From: CCMP332 sp040218795
Lineage (GTDB): Bacteria; Bacteroidota; Bacteroidia; Cytophagales; CCMP332
DNA: 64,000 nucleotides
Direction of reading: 5' to 3'
Assembly: GCA_040218795.1 (NCBI GenBank)
Contig: JAVJQT010000001.1
Span: 1 to 64,000 of the forward strand
Notes under the pieces: model-generated
What the model saw: only the letters and a program-made list of their open reading frames with translations
Databases searched by the model: none
Told to the model about the DNA's origin: nothing
Position numbers and translations under genes: made by a program
In this document: in pieces, positions 25,701 through 34,192 of the stretch
How positions within the stretch are numbered: position 1 is the first letter of the stretch
Layout: the number at the start of each line of letters is the position of its first letter

Positions 25701-28229
25701 AACGATTTGGAAATTATCAAAAGCAACACCATCAAATGAACCGGTTAAGAAGCTGGATGCAAATGCCATTCTAAACAATACATCGCTTTGGCCCGCCACA
25801 TTTGATAAATCTGCTGAAGCCACAAGCCAACCATTAGAACCTGTAGTTCCATTTCCACTCCAGCCATCGCCATCGGTAAATTGTGCTTGAAGTCCATCAA
25901 CGGTATTGTCATTGTACCAGTTTGTAGAATTCGGGTCGCCAAACGAACTTACTTTATTCCAGGTCATTCCCGCATCGGTAGAATATTGCATTTGTACACC
26001 ATCCCAGGAAAAATTGGTATTCCAATTAATACTAACATTAACTTCGGGAACAATCAGCGAATCAAAATTGAAACAGGGGCCAGTCACAAATGAGACATCG
26101 TTGGTGGGATACCCTCCGGACAGATTAGTCATCCAGGCATTAGGTGAAGAGGCAGCTGTGTTAATTACGCTACCGGCGGGAGCACCCAATTGCCAAGGAT
26201 TAGTACCTGTTGTAGTCCAACCACCCGGGCCAGAATCAAAATCTTCAGAATAAGGGTAATTTACAATGGTCGGAATATTTGTAATTAGAGCAAAAGCGGT
26301 ATCATTCGTATTGGAAGAATCTCCCGGTAATTGAGTATACACTTTGAAATTGTATCCACCCGTTGCACTTAAATCGATAGGCGTGGTAAATGTATAGCTC
26401 AAAGTATCGCCCGGTGCAAATGTCGATCCAAGCGTAATTGTTTCTGTAGTAATCAGTCCATTTATATCCGCTTCAATTGGGAAAGCAAAGCCACTGTTAA
26501 AAGTGGCGCTACCAAAATTGATTATTCTCGTGGATAAAGTTTCGTTGGCTGTTAGCGCGCAACCGGTTAAGGGTGAATCAATGGCTATTACTGAAAAATC
26601 TTCCGGAATTGGCTGATAAATTCTGATTTCATCCAAACACATGTCTGCATTAAAAGAAGATCCAGTTGAACCTATCGAGCTAACAAATGATATTGTAATT
26701 GTGTCATTGGCAAAATTGGTCAATGGTACTGAAATGAATGTCCATGGATCGTTGATAGAAGTATAGTTTGGATCAACACCAAGCAAAGTTAATACGGTGT
26801 CCGTTGTACTAACACCATTAACAATTACGTGGAAATCACCCATTCCATTACCAAATCTGTGATAATTGAAGTCCAATTGAGGGGCGGTTAAATTGCTTAC
26901 ATCTACAGGTGGTGTTGTTAATGTGGAGGTTGCACCAACCGAACCACTCGATGCTTCCGGATAAACGTATGTTCCGGGACCGTTAACGTCACCAGTTGGC
27001 CCGGTAGCCGTAGATGAGGTTGTGCCTGTATTTCCTCGCCATGAATAGCCGACGGTTGGACTTCTTGACCAACACTGATCAATCGTTGCACCACCGACAG
27101 GCCAGTTACCGTTGTCAAAATCTTCAAAATATGGATTTGGGAAAATAGTACAGGTAGTAATAAAGTTTGCAGGCCCGGTGAATGATGATGTGTCTCCTGC
27201 ACCGCAAATGGATCTTACATAATAGTCATAAGAAGTATTTGAACTAAGCCCGGTTAAAGAAAATGGATTATTCGATGTAACAACAGAACTGCCACTTCCA
27301 AGCACAAAGCCGCTGGGGCCGTATTCGATTTCCCACTGGCTTGACGAACCAATTTCCGTCCAATTTAGTAAAGCCGAGTTCGATAAAACATTAGAAGCAA
27401 ATAAATTGCTTGGGGCTTGAATAGAAGGTGATAATGTTACTTCCAAAGTATCATTAACATTTACTGTATCCACTGCACCGTTTGGTACTGAGGTCCAGAC
27501 TTTCAATGTATTGGTGCCAGTTATTAATTTGTTTCCAAGTGTAATTTGAGCTGAATTGGCTCCTGAACCATTGATGGTATCTAAAGGTGTGGTTACTAAA
27601 ATAGGAGTTTCAGGGGTTCCATTCCAGGTCCAGTTGACTGTGTAGTTATTTACCTGATTGGTACCATAGTTTTGAACAGTAGTCACCAAATTATAATTAC
27701 CGGAACAGAAAAAAGTACCGGGAGAGTCCAGGGAGGCAACGCCAATATCATTCGGTCCGGTTACTACCGGATATCTAAGCCTTGCAATTACGCAAAATGA
27801 ATTTCCTGAACAAATATTATTAATTGTAGCATCGCCATCTGCAATTATAGTAACAGTGCCATCTGAAGCCCAGTTGAGAATTGTGGCCAAAGGAATGATG
27901 AATGAAACCGAATCGTAATTAGCGCCACATTGTGCGGTCGCATTTGATTGGCCAATGGTGCTTCCGTTTTCATCTATAAAAGTTATAAACTCAGGATTTG
28001 TCGGCGTTCCATTTAAATCTCCATTATAGGCAAATGTTAATGTGGCATCTCCATTTGCATTGGGCGGAACATTTGAAAAAATCAAAGTTTCATTTCCTCC
28101 AGTAGTTGGATTGCATTGTTGAGGTAGAGTAACATCATAATTCTGCCCTAAGACCTGAATATTTGAAGTAAGAATGGATAAAATTAGAATTGAAAAGAAT
28201 CGGTAAATAGGAGTAAAATTTCTCATCAT
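22782..28229 (-). CDS. Giant T9SS-secreted modular protein 5 (internal repeats, MAM)
   Basis: 1815-aa secreted protein. Two adjacent ATGs (28229 and 28226) open the signal peptide, which ends near VLGQ; a further upstream start is unlikely. Order: N-terminal module about 33-155 shared with protein 1; CARDB-like; FN3 270-356; MAM 366-536; CARDB-like 540-640; three successive choice-of-anchor J-like units with the signature PYxEDFxSGxGGW (starting near 650, 955 and 1260) separated by CARDB-like linkers; Ig-like; PKD (WDFGDGTF) about 1655-1720; T9SS type A sorting domain 1735-1815 (VFPNPSDG). The last 550 or so residues are nearly identical to those of protein 6. The first two anchor units repeat with a period of about 0.91 kb. 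Confidence 0.9.
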   Translation of the reverse strand: MMRNFTPIYRFFSILILSILTSNIQVLGQNYDVTLPQQCNPTTGGNETLIFSNVPPNANGDATLTFAYNGDLNGTPTNPEFITFIDENGSTIGQSNATAQCGANYDSVSFIIPLATILNWASDGTVTIIADGDATINNICSGNSFCVIARLRYPVVTGPNDIGVASLDSPGTFFCSGNYNLVTTVQNYGTNQVNNYTVNWTWNGTPETPILVTTPLDTINGSGANSAQITLGNKLITGTNTLKVWTSVPNGAVDTVNVNDTLEVTLSPSIQAPSNLFASNVLSNSALLNWTEIGSSSQWEIEYGPSGFVLGSGSSVVTSNNPFSLTGLSSNTSYDYYVRSICGAGDTSSFTGPANFITTCTIFPNPYFEDFDNGNWPVGGATIDQCWSRSPTVGYSWRGNTGTTSSTATGPTGDVNGPGTYVYPEASSGSVGATSTLTTPPVDVSNLTAPQLDFNYHRFGNGMGDFHVIVNGVSTTDTVLTLLGVDPNYTSINDPWTFISVPLTNFANDTITISFVSSIGSTGSSFNADMCLDEIRIYQPIPEDFSVIAIDSPLTGCALTANETLSTRIINFGSATFNSGFAFPIEADINGLITTETITLGSTFAPGDTLSYTFTTPIDLSATGGYNFKVYTQLPGDSSNTNDTAFALITNIPTIVNYPYSEDFDSGPGGWTTTGTNPWQLGAPAGSVINTAASSPNAWMTNLSGGYPTNDVSFVTGPCFNFDSLIVPEVNVSINWNTNFSWDGVQMQYSTDAGMTWNKVSSFGDPNSTNWYNDNTVDGLQAQFTDGDGWSGNGTTGSNGWLVASADLSNVAGQSDVLFRMAFASSFLTGSFDGVAFDNFQIVETALPFNLELIEILSPGSGCGLTATESVQIEYANVGLNAVTSGTTINFSYYLDGVATNENFVLTADLLPGDTALYTFTAPVDLSVPATYQFGAKATFSLDQNPLNDSLGFALVSIPIISNYPYSENFDSGPGGWLASGNTTWALGTPAGPIINSPASAPNSWVTNLTGPYINNEDGVVTGPCFAFDSLIAPEVSIDIWWDSETGWDGMQLQTSLDGGATWQKVSFLGDPNSTNWYNGNFNGLLNAGADGEGWGGRFGNESGGWLTATADLSSLSGQPDALFRMQFGSDGSVTGEGVAFDNFQLVETALPFNVELIDIISPVSGCGLSATDTVILEYANIGLNTITTGTTLNFSYYLNGVATNENLVLASDLFPGDTAFYTFTSTVDLSVPATYAFGAIATFSADQNPLDDSLGLDIISIPVISSFPYYEDFESGNGGWTSGGTNSSWALGTPATANISGASSGVNAWNTNLTGVYNANEEAFVLGPCFDFSSLTLPLIKIDVNWNSEFSWDGAQVQASTNAGATWTPVGAFGDPDNWYTDNTVNGLSFTNQEGWTGRATSNNGSNGWLTAENNLNSYAGNSGVLMRVVFGSDGSVQDEGFAFDNFHILESPNNDIKVDSLFGLQSGCGYTANTPITMRVTNKGILPQSNIPVFYTVNGTPSPTETIPGPINPGSTFVYNFTNNADLSVPQTYTVIGRSALPTDEDTTNDASSAKIFASLFTPVVDSVANGETCESGPVTLEVFSTGDTDRWFDVPIGGSPLGTGNTYTLANVTQDDTLYVESLQSTTGCNSVTISGRVPVYAFHSTTPVINFTSQVTGSLTITFSSSLSPNVDSVLWDFGDGTFATAANPQHTFPQSQSYLITLTAYAGSCIKDTTKAVFVPVGGINDNAYTNLNVFPNPSDGSFRISAENISGEVNIEILSMTGTVVYSEKAQAMGEELNHDIRLNELAQGTYILKIRNDKTLINGRIVIE
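24780..26600 (-). repeat. Internal tandem repeat of about 912 bp in giant protein 5 gene
   Basis: The motif GCTGTTTCAA plus the following GGAAATTATCAAA stretch occurs at 24781 and 25693, 912 bp apart, and the flanking landmarks keep nearly the same spacing (25312 and 26230, 918 bp). This corresponds to a repeat of about 304 residues: an anchor J-like unit plus a CARDB-like linker. Confidence 0.75.
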
Positions 28230-28352
28230 AATATATTTTGCAACATTAAAAGAATTAAAAAAAAATCTATTAATCAATTTATAGGTTTCATCATCGATTG
28301 GAGGGCAATTTCCTTCCCATCAAATTATCAATAGAACTATTTATCAAAAAAA

Positions 28353-28376
28353 AAAGCCAATCCGAAGATTGGCTCT
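28353..28376 (-). terminator. Terminator of giant protein 6 gene
   Basis: GCCAATC (28356-28362) pairs with GATTGGC (28367-28373), followed on the minus strand by a run of T. It has the same 18-base core as the terminator at 22732-22759. Confidence 0.85.
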
Positions 28377-28398
28377 TTAAAAACAAATATGATTTTAT

Positions 28399-31300
28399 TT
28401 ATTCAATGACAATTCTTCCGTTGATCAAAGTTTTGTCATTTCTGATTTTCAATATATAGGTGCCCTGCGCCAGTTCGTTTAATCGAATATCGTGATTCAA
28501 TTCTTCACCCATCGCTTGAGCCTTTTCACTGTAAACCACTGTTCCGGTAATTGACAATATCTCTATATTAACTTCTCCGCTTATGTTTTCAGCCGAAATC
28601 CTAAAGCTTCCGTCTGAAGGATTAGGGAAGACATTGAGATTCGTATATGCATTGTCATTAATTCCACCCACCGGCACAAATACTGCTTTGGTCGTATCTT
28701 CCAGACATGATCCAGCATAGGCTGTAAGGGTAATCAAATACGATTGCGACTGAGGGAATGTATGCTGAGGATTGGCTGCAGTAGCAAAAGTACCATCACC
28801 AAAATCCCAAAGCACCGAATCTACATTCGGACTTAATGAAGACGTAAAGGTGACAGTTAGACTTCCCGTTACTTGTGATGTAAAATTGATTAAAGGTGTT
28901 GTGCTGTGGAAAGCATAAGCCGGAACTCTTCCACTAACTGTAGCAGAATTACAACCTGTTGTACTTTGCACCGATTCTACGTAGAGTGTATCGTCCTGAG
29001 TGACATTTGCAAGTGTATATGTACTGCCTGTTCCCAGTGCTGTGCCACCTGAAGGAACATCAAACCATCTGTCGGTATCTCCGGTAGAGAAAACTTCCAA
29101 TGTTACAGGCCCACTTTCACATGTTTCGCCATTGGCCACACTATCTACGACCGGCGTAAACAAGGAGGCAAATATTTTGGCACTGGAAGCATCATTGGTA
29201 GTGTCTTCATCTGTAGCCAAAGCTGAGCGACCTATAACCGTATAAGTCTGCGGAACCGAAAGGTCTGCATTGTTTGTAAAATTATATACAAATGTAGAGC
29301 CAGGGTTTATTGGTCCCGGGATTGTCTCTGTAGGAGATGGCGTTCCATTTACCGTATAGAATACCGGAATATTTGACTGAGGTAAAATTCCCTTATTGGT
29401 AACTCTCATGGAGATAGGGGTATTGGCAGTATAACCACATCCCGATTGAAGTCCAATTAAAGAATCCACTTTGATATCATTATTTGGCGACTCGAGTATA
29501 TGGAAATTATCAAATGCAAAACCTTCATCCTGAACACTACCGTCCGATCCAAATGCAACACGCATTAATACACCTGAATTACCTGCAAAGGTTGTCAGGT
29601 TGTTTTCAGCAGTTAACCAGCCATTAGAACCATTTCCTGTTGATTGTCTTCCTGTCCAGCCTTCCTGATTGGTGAAAGCCAATCCATTGACTGTATTATC
29701 AGTATACCAGTTGTCCGGATCACCAAAAGCACCAACGGGTTGCCAGGTGGTTCCACCATTTGTAGATGCCTGTACCTGTGCACCGTCCCATGAAAATTCA
29801 GAATTCCAGTTGACGTCTACTTTAATTAAAGGGAGTGTTAAGTTGCTGAAATCAAAACATGGGCCTGTTACATAGGCTTCTTCATTGGCATTGTAAACGC
29901 CGGTTAAATTTGTGTTCCAAGCATTTACTCCTGAGGATGCTCCACTAATATTTGTAGTTGCAGGAGTACCAAGTGCCCAGGAGCTGTTCGTTCCACTGGC
30001 TAACCAGCCGCCATTTCCTGATTCGAAATCTTCATAATAAGGGAAAGTTGAAATTACTGGAATATTGGTGATCACCTCAGAGATGGTATCATTAACATTT
30101 GAAGAATCGCCCGGTAATTGCGGATAGATACTTACATTAAATGATCCAAATGTACTGAAATCAAATGGTGTAGTAAAGGTATAGGCCAAAGTATCACCAG
30201 GTGCAAATGCAGCTGAAAGTGTTACTGTTTCAGTAGTCACTACTCCATTAACACTTGCGGCAATTGGGAAAGTAAAGCCTGTGTTGAACGTTGCTGTTCC
30301 TAAATTCACCAATCGTGCAGCCATTGTTTCTGTGCTGCTTAATCCACAACCACTGGTAATGGAATCAATAGCTATAGCACTGAAATCTTCGGGTATAGGT
30401 TGAAAGACTCTGAACTGATCCAATGAAATATCACCGGCAAGTCCTCCACCTCGGGTAGCAAGAAATCTGAATTGAACGGTATCATCAGTAGTTGTAAAAG
30501 GCACATTTACCTGAGTCCATGGATCCGTTTCTGATAGTTGTTGTTGTCCTGATAATGTAAAGATGTTGACCCATAAGCCATTATCAGAAACTTCTACATC
30601 CAATGTTCCAATATTAGTACCAAACATGTGATAATAAAATTCTATTTGAGGAGCAGAAAGGTTGCTGATATCAATTAATGGTGAATAGAGCTCTGCAATA
30701 TTTCCCGTTGTACCAAAACTTGCTTCTGAATAAACGTATTTACCAGTTCCATCAACGTCACCATTAGGTCCGGTTCCGAATGATCCTGTATTGGCATCTT
30801 CTGGTTGCCATAGGAATCCGGTAGTTGGCGTTCGCGACCAGCATTGATCTATGGTAAGTGGGAATACAGCGCTCCAGCCCGGACCGTCAAAATCCTCCTG
30901 ATAAGGATTAGGGAAAATCGCACAAGGGGTTAAGAAATCACTTCGGATTGACCATGCGCTGGAATCACCCGGTGTACATATTTCTCTTACATACCAGTCA
31001 TAATTGGTGTTGGCACTTAATCCGCTTATCGTCACAAAAGTATCTGTGGCTGCAGCTAGTGTACCTGTACCTTGCGTAAATCCGGCAGGACCATGTTCAA
31101 CCTGGAAGTTGTTTCCACCACCAAAGGATGACCAAAATAAGGTTGCAGAATTTGGAAGAATGTTAGTTTCACCAAAATTGGATAAATCCGGACAGGTTGG
31201 GGCCTGTCTTACTCTAAATTCATCAACCGACATATCACCGGTAAAACTAGTTCCTCTTGTTCCTGTAAATCTAAATTGTACGGTATCGGAAACCGTTGTA

Positions 31301-32913
31301 AAAGGAACACTAACTTTAATCCATGGATCAGCTGAAGCAGCCTGTTGTTGACCTGAAATGGTAAACAGGTTAACCCAGGTTCCATTATCATTGACTTCCA
31401 AATCCAAAGTTCCCATTGTTGCCCCGAACATGTGATAATAAAAAGAAACTTCAGGTGTGGTTAAGGAACTGATATCGATTAATGGAGAAGTAATATCTGC
31501 CATATTTCCTGCAGTACCACCACTGGTCTCCATATAGATATATTTACCGGTTCCGCTTACATCGCCTAGAGGGCCGGTATTGGAGGAGCTGGTATTGGCA
31601 TCTTCGGGTTGCCAGACTGGTGCAGCAGTTCCATTTGGATTTCTTGACCAACATTGGTCGATTGCCAAAGGAAATGTTGTAACCCATGCCGCACCATCAA
31701 AATTCTCAGAATAAGGTGTTGAGAAAATGGTACAAGTAGTTGTAAAGGATAAAGGCCCTGCATAGGCAGAAGTATCACCCGGTCCGCAAATGGACCGCAC
31801 GTAAAAATCATACATTGTGTTGGCAGTCAATCCACTTAAAGCATATGGATTGTTTGAAGTATTAACGCTCGTACCTGATCCGGGTGTAAAACCTTGGGGC
31901 CCGTATTCAATTTGAAATGAACCACCTGAGCCACCTATCCAGCTAAGGTCAGCATTGGTAGGTCCCAGATTTGAAGCCAATAATGAGGCAGGAGTTGGAA
32001 TAGTGGATGTATAATTGACATTTATAGTGTCATCAAAATTCGTAGTATCATTTGCACCATTTGGATTGCTGGTCCATGCTTTGATATTATAAGTTTGATT
32101 GTTTACAAGGTTAATAGAACCCAGAACAACCTGTGTTGTGTTGGAACCTGTACCATTGAGCGTATCAAGCAAAGTAGATACATTTATCTGAGGTTGAGCA
32201 ACGCCGTCCAATTCCCAATCCACATCAAAACTATTGACCTGATTTGAACCGTAATTCCCTACGGTTACTACAGCGTTTTGAATGCCCGGGCATGCTGCCT
32301 GAGGGCTATCCAAACTGGCAATCCCAATACTGTTATTTCCTGTTACCGGTATATAAGTTACACTTCCGTTCCATTGTCTTGGATTATTAACAGGAACCGG
32401 AATACCACCACCAAAACCAGAACTGGCATCACAAGTGATGACAAGGTTACCATCGGTAAAAGTCGTTTGACCTGATGGGTTGGAATATATTACACTGGTA
32501 CCTCCTATATAAAAACCATAGGTCTGACCAGCCGGAATTAAAAGGTTAATAGGAAGCGCAATTGGGTTCACGATTCCTGTGCCACCTGCAGGACAAGTAC
32601 CTGTACCAATTAAGGTCCAGCCACCTGCCGTAGAAATATTTGGTTGTGTTGCTCCGGTGGCTAATACACCTCCGGGTCTGTACCAAACATCAAGATTTTG
32701 GACCGCAGCATTGGATTGGCCAAATTCCGTAATTAAAATAGAGGTATTTGCTGAAAGCTCAAAAGTAGTACCCTGTGAACCATTTCCTCCATTTAGAGGA
32801 GGTACAGTAGTAACTGTTAATTGAGCAAAAATTGAAAGGGGTAAAAATAAAACCAGCGATAAGCTTATGAGCCAGGATTTGCCGGAATTATAAGATTTGG
32901 TAGAGTTTCTCAT
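28399..32913 (-). CDS. Giant T9SS-secreted modular protein 6 (double MAM)
   Basis: 1504-aa secreted protein. The ATG at 32913 was chosen; the longer reading begins at a TTG. The signal peptide covers residues 1-31 (ending SIFAQ). Order: unknown beta head 32-190 (FGQSNAAVQNLDVWYRPGG, then AGQTYGFYIGG); CARDB-like 195-300; FN3 305-395; MAM 400-570; FN3 572-665; MAM 670-840; CARDB-like 845-945; choice-of-anchor J-like 950-1150; CARDB-like; Ig-like; PKD; T9SS type A sorting domain 1425-1504. Its 3' 1.65 kb aligns without gaps to the 3' end of gene 5. As the 5'-most gene of the array in the transcription direction, it may be the ancestor or the newest copy. Confidence 0.9.
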   Translation of the reverse strand: MRNSTKSYNSGKSWLISLSLVLFLPLSIFAQLTVTTVPPLNGGNGSQGTTFELSANTSILITEFGQSNAAVQNLDVWYRPGGVLATGATQPNISTAGGWTLIGTGTCPAGGTGIVNPIALPINLLIPAGQTYGFYIGGTSVIYSNPSGQTTFTDGNLVITCDASSGFGGGIPVPVNNPRQWNGSVTYIPVTGNNSIGIASLDSPQAACPGIQNAVVTVGNYGSNQVNSFDVDWELDGVAQPQINVSTLLDTLNGTGSNTTQVVLGSINLVNNQTYNIKAWTSNPNGANDTTNFDDTINVNYTSTIPTPASLLASNLGPTNADLSWIGGSGGSFQIEYGPQGFTPGSGTSVNTSNNPYALSGLTANTMYDFYVRSICGPGDTSAYAGPLSFTTTCTIFSTPYSENFDGAAWVTTFPLAIDQCWSRNPNGTAAPVWQPEDANTSSSNTGPLGDVSGTGKYIYMETSGGTAGNMADITSPLIDISSLTTPEVSFYYHMFGATMGTLDLEVNDNGTWVNLFTISGQQQAASADPWIKVSVPFTTVSDTVQFRFTGTRGTSFTGDMSVDEFRVRQAPTCPDLSNFGETNILPNSATLFWSSFGGGNNFQVEHGPAGFTQGTGTLAAATDTFVTISGLSANTNYDWYVREICTPGDSSAWSIRSDFLTPCAIFPNPYQEDFDGPGWSAVFPLTIDQCWSRTPTTGFLWQPEDANTGSFGTGPNGDVDGTGKYVYSEASFGTTGNIAELYSPLIDISNLSAPQIEFYYHMFGTNIGTLDVEVSDNGLWVNIFTLSGQQQLSETDPWTQVNVPFTTTDDTVQFRFLATRGGGLAGDISLDQFRVFQPIPEDFSAIAIDSITSGCGLSSTETMAARLVNLGTATFNTGFTFPIAASVNGVVTTETVTLSAAFAPGDTLAYTFTTPFDFSTFGSFNVSIYPQLPGDSSNVNDTISEVITNIPVISTFPYYEDFESGNGGWLASGTNSSWALGTPATTNISGASSGVNAWNTNLTGVYNANEEAYVTGPCFDFSNLTLPLIKVDVNWNSEFSWDGAQVQASTNGGTTWQPVGAFGDPDNWYTDNTVNGLAFTNQEGWTGRQSTGNGSNGWLTAENNLTTFAGNSGVLMRVAFGSDGSVQDEGFAFDNFHILESPNNDIKVDSLIGLQSGCGYTANTPISMRVTNKGILPQSNIPVFYTVNGTPSPTETIPGPINPGSTFVYNFTNNADLSVPQTYTVIGRSALATDEDTTNDASSAKIFASLFTPVVDSVANGETCESGPVTLEVFSTGDTDRWFDVPSGGTALGTGSTYTLANVTQDDTLYVESVQSTTGCNSATVSGRVPAYAFHSTTPLINFTSQVTGSLTVTFTSSLSPNVDSVLWDFGDGTFATAANPQHTFPQSQSYLITLTAYAGSCLEDTTKAVFVPVGGINDNAYTNLNVFPNPSDGSFRISAENISGEVNIEILSITGTVVYSEKAQAMGEELNHDIRLNELAQGTYILKIRNDKTLINGRIVIE

Positions 32914-32928
32914 TATTATAGTTTTTTC

Positions 32929-32936
32929 CAAACATA
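32929..32936 (-). promoter_or_regulatory. -7-like element of giant protein 6 gene
   Basis: TATGTTTG on the minus strand matches TAnnTTTG exactly. It lies 15 bases upstream of the ATG at 32913, giving a very short leader. No well-spaced -33 element is obvious. Confidence 0.35.
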
Positions 32937-33016
32937 AAGCACCAAAAAAAAAAGGTATAATTCAATTAATACTGAAAGTATTATTGTAAATATTAAGAAG
33001 GTTTTTATAATGATTG

Positions 33017-33427
33017 CTAAACTTCTTCTCTCAATTTAGACAGGATTCGAATCACCATTTTTAATTCCTCACCTTTAATGGTTTGACTATGTTCTTTATT
33101 GTTTAGCGCTATGTAATATAGAATGGCCTGGTATTCTTCGATTGAGCATTCTTTTAATACGTCGTATTCCCTGAAGTATTCAAAAAAATTGGCAACAAAC
33201 ACCTTTAGTTTTAAATGGTCTGTGAATAGCTCTTTTAAAGGAGTAGATAAAATCACATCTTTTAATCCTTGCCATTCGGATTGAATATTTAAGGGATTAA
33301 GATCAATACTTTTAATTGTTAGTTTTTCCAATGCATTCGATAATGACGAATCAATAATACACAGTGTGAAAAAAAATCCATGTGCATAACTCAAAAATTT
33401 ATCCACATAAATGAAATTAAATTTCAA
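33017..33427 (-). CDS. Hypothetical protein following pepE
   Basis: Up to 136 aa, rich in Leu, Ile, Phe and Lys and predicted mainly helical, with no signal peptide after the first residues. I do not recognise it. It has no ATG near its 5' end. The possible starts are a TTG at 33427, whose sequence TTGA overlaps the pepE stop codon, or a GTG at 33406; the frame is closed just upstream by TAA. The TTG overlap suggests translational coupling to pepE. The C-terminal half (YFREYDVLKECSIEEYQ and onwards) looks like genuine coding sequence. Confidence 0.6.
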   Translation of the reverse strand: MKFNFIYVDKFLSYAHGFFFTLCIIDSSLSNALEKLTIKSIDLNPLNIQSEWQGLKDVILSTPLKELFTDHLKLKVFVANFFEYFREYDVLKECSIEEYQAILYYIALNNKEHSQTIKGEELKMVIRILSKLREEV

Positions 33428-34119
33428 AAGGTCTGATTATCAGTAAATGAAGTTTTTGAACTTCCATACTTAAATTTAAATCCTTCCTTTTTTCCTTTGT
33501 ATTTAAGGCCGTCTCGATCGTAGACAAGATAAGTACCTTCGGGTATAGCCAGAACAGTAGCTTCTTTATTTATGGTAATATATTCTTCTATTCTTTGGTC
33601 TCTTGTTTCACCTTTATGCCCGGCAGGTAGAGCATTGGTATAATGCGGGTTAATCTGATAATTAATAAGATTTAACGCTTCAAATTTTGGGGGTTCTATG
33701 ATAGGCATATCATTGGTGGTGCAAATAGTTGGTCCTGCGAGATTGGAACCGGCACTCCAGCCAATATAAGGACAGCCATCAGTTACTTTATTACTTATTT
33801 CCTGCAGAATATTAAAATGGTAACACCTTTCAAGCAGTCGGAATGTATTCCCTCCTCCAACTATTATTCCATTGGCTTCGCGGATGGCCTTTATTGGATC
33901 ATCAAAATGATGAATACTTTGTACGACTATTCCTATTTTATTTAAGGCTTCATTGACCTTGTCTTCATATTCATCATATGAAAACGTGACGCCAGCAAAT
34001 GGAATGAAAATAGCATCCTTTGTTTCACCCATAAAATCGGATATTGTATCTAACGCGAATTCGAGGTAGTTTTGATCCGGTAAGGATGAATTGCTTAGTA
34101 ATAGTAGTCTTTTAGTCAT
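33424..34119 (-). CDS. pepE: Peptidase E (alpha-aspartyl dipeptidase)
   Basis: Cytoplasmic S51-family serine peptidase that cleaves N-terminal Asp-Xaa dipeptides. The nucleophile Ser122 sits in GWSAGSN. The conserved GIIVGGGNTFRLL (about 84-97) and NPHY (His159) motifs are present, matching the Ser-His arrangement of the family. The 231-aa length is usual. It overlaps the unknown gene downstream and is divergent from the sanA-like gene, with about 70 bases between them for both promoters. Confidence 0.9.
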   Translation of the reverse strand: MTKRLLLLSNSSLPDQNYLEFALDTISDFMGETKDAIFIPFAGVTFSYDEYEDKVNEALNKIGIVVQSIHHFDDPIKAIREANGIIVGGGNTFRLLERCYHFNILQEISNKVTDGCPYIGWSAGSNLAGPTICTTNDMPIIEPPKFEALNLINYQINPHYTNALPAGHKGETRDQRIEEYITINKEATVLAIPEGTYLVYDRDGLKYKGKKEGFKFKYGSSKTSFTDNQTF

Positions 34120-34192
34120 CGGGTGAAAATCTGAACTATGAGGATGAATTACAAGTTTTTTATCATGTATTACCTATGATGTGAAATTTATA

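Noticed and set aside
5895..32913. A CRISPR array, insertion sequences or a transposon cluster behind the repeats
   Set aside because: The repeats are coding modules of variable length in large intact genes; I saw no short regularly spaced repeats, terminal inverted repeats or transposase.
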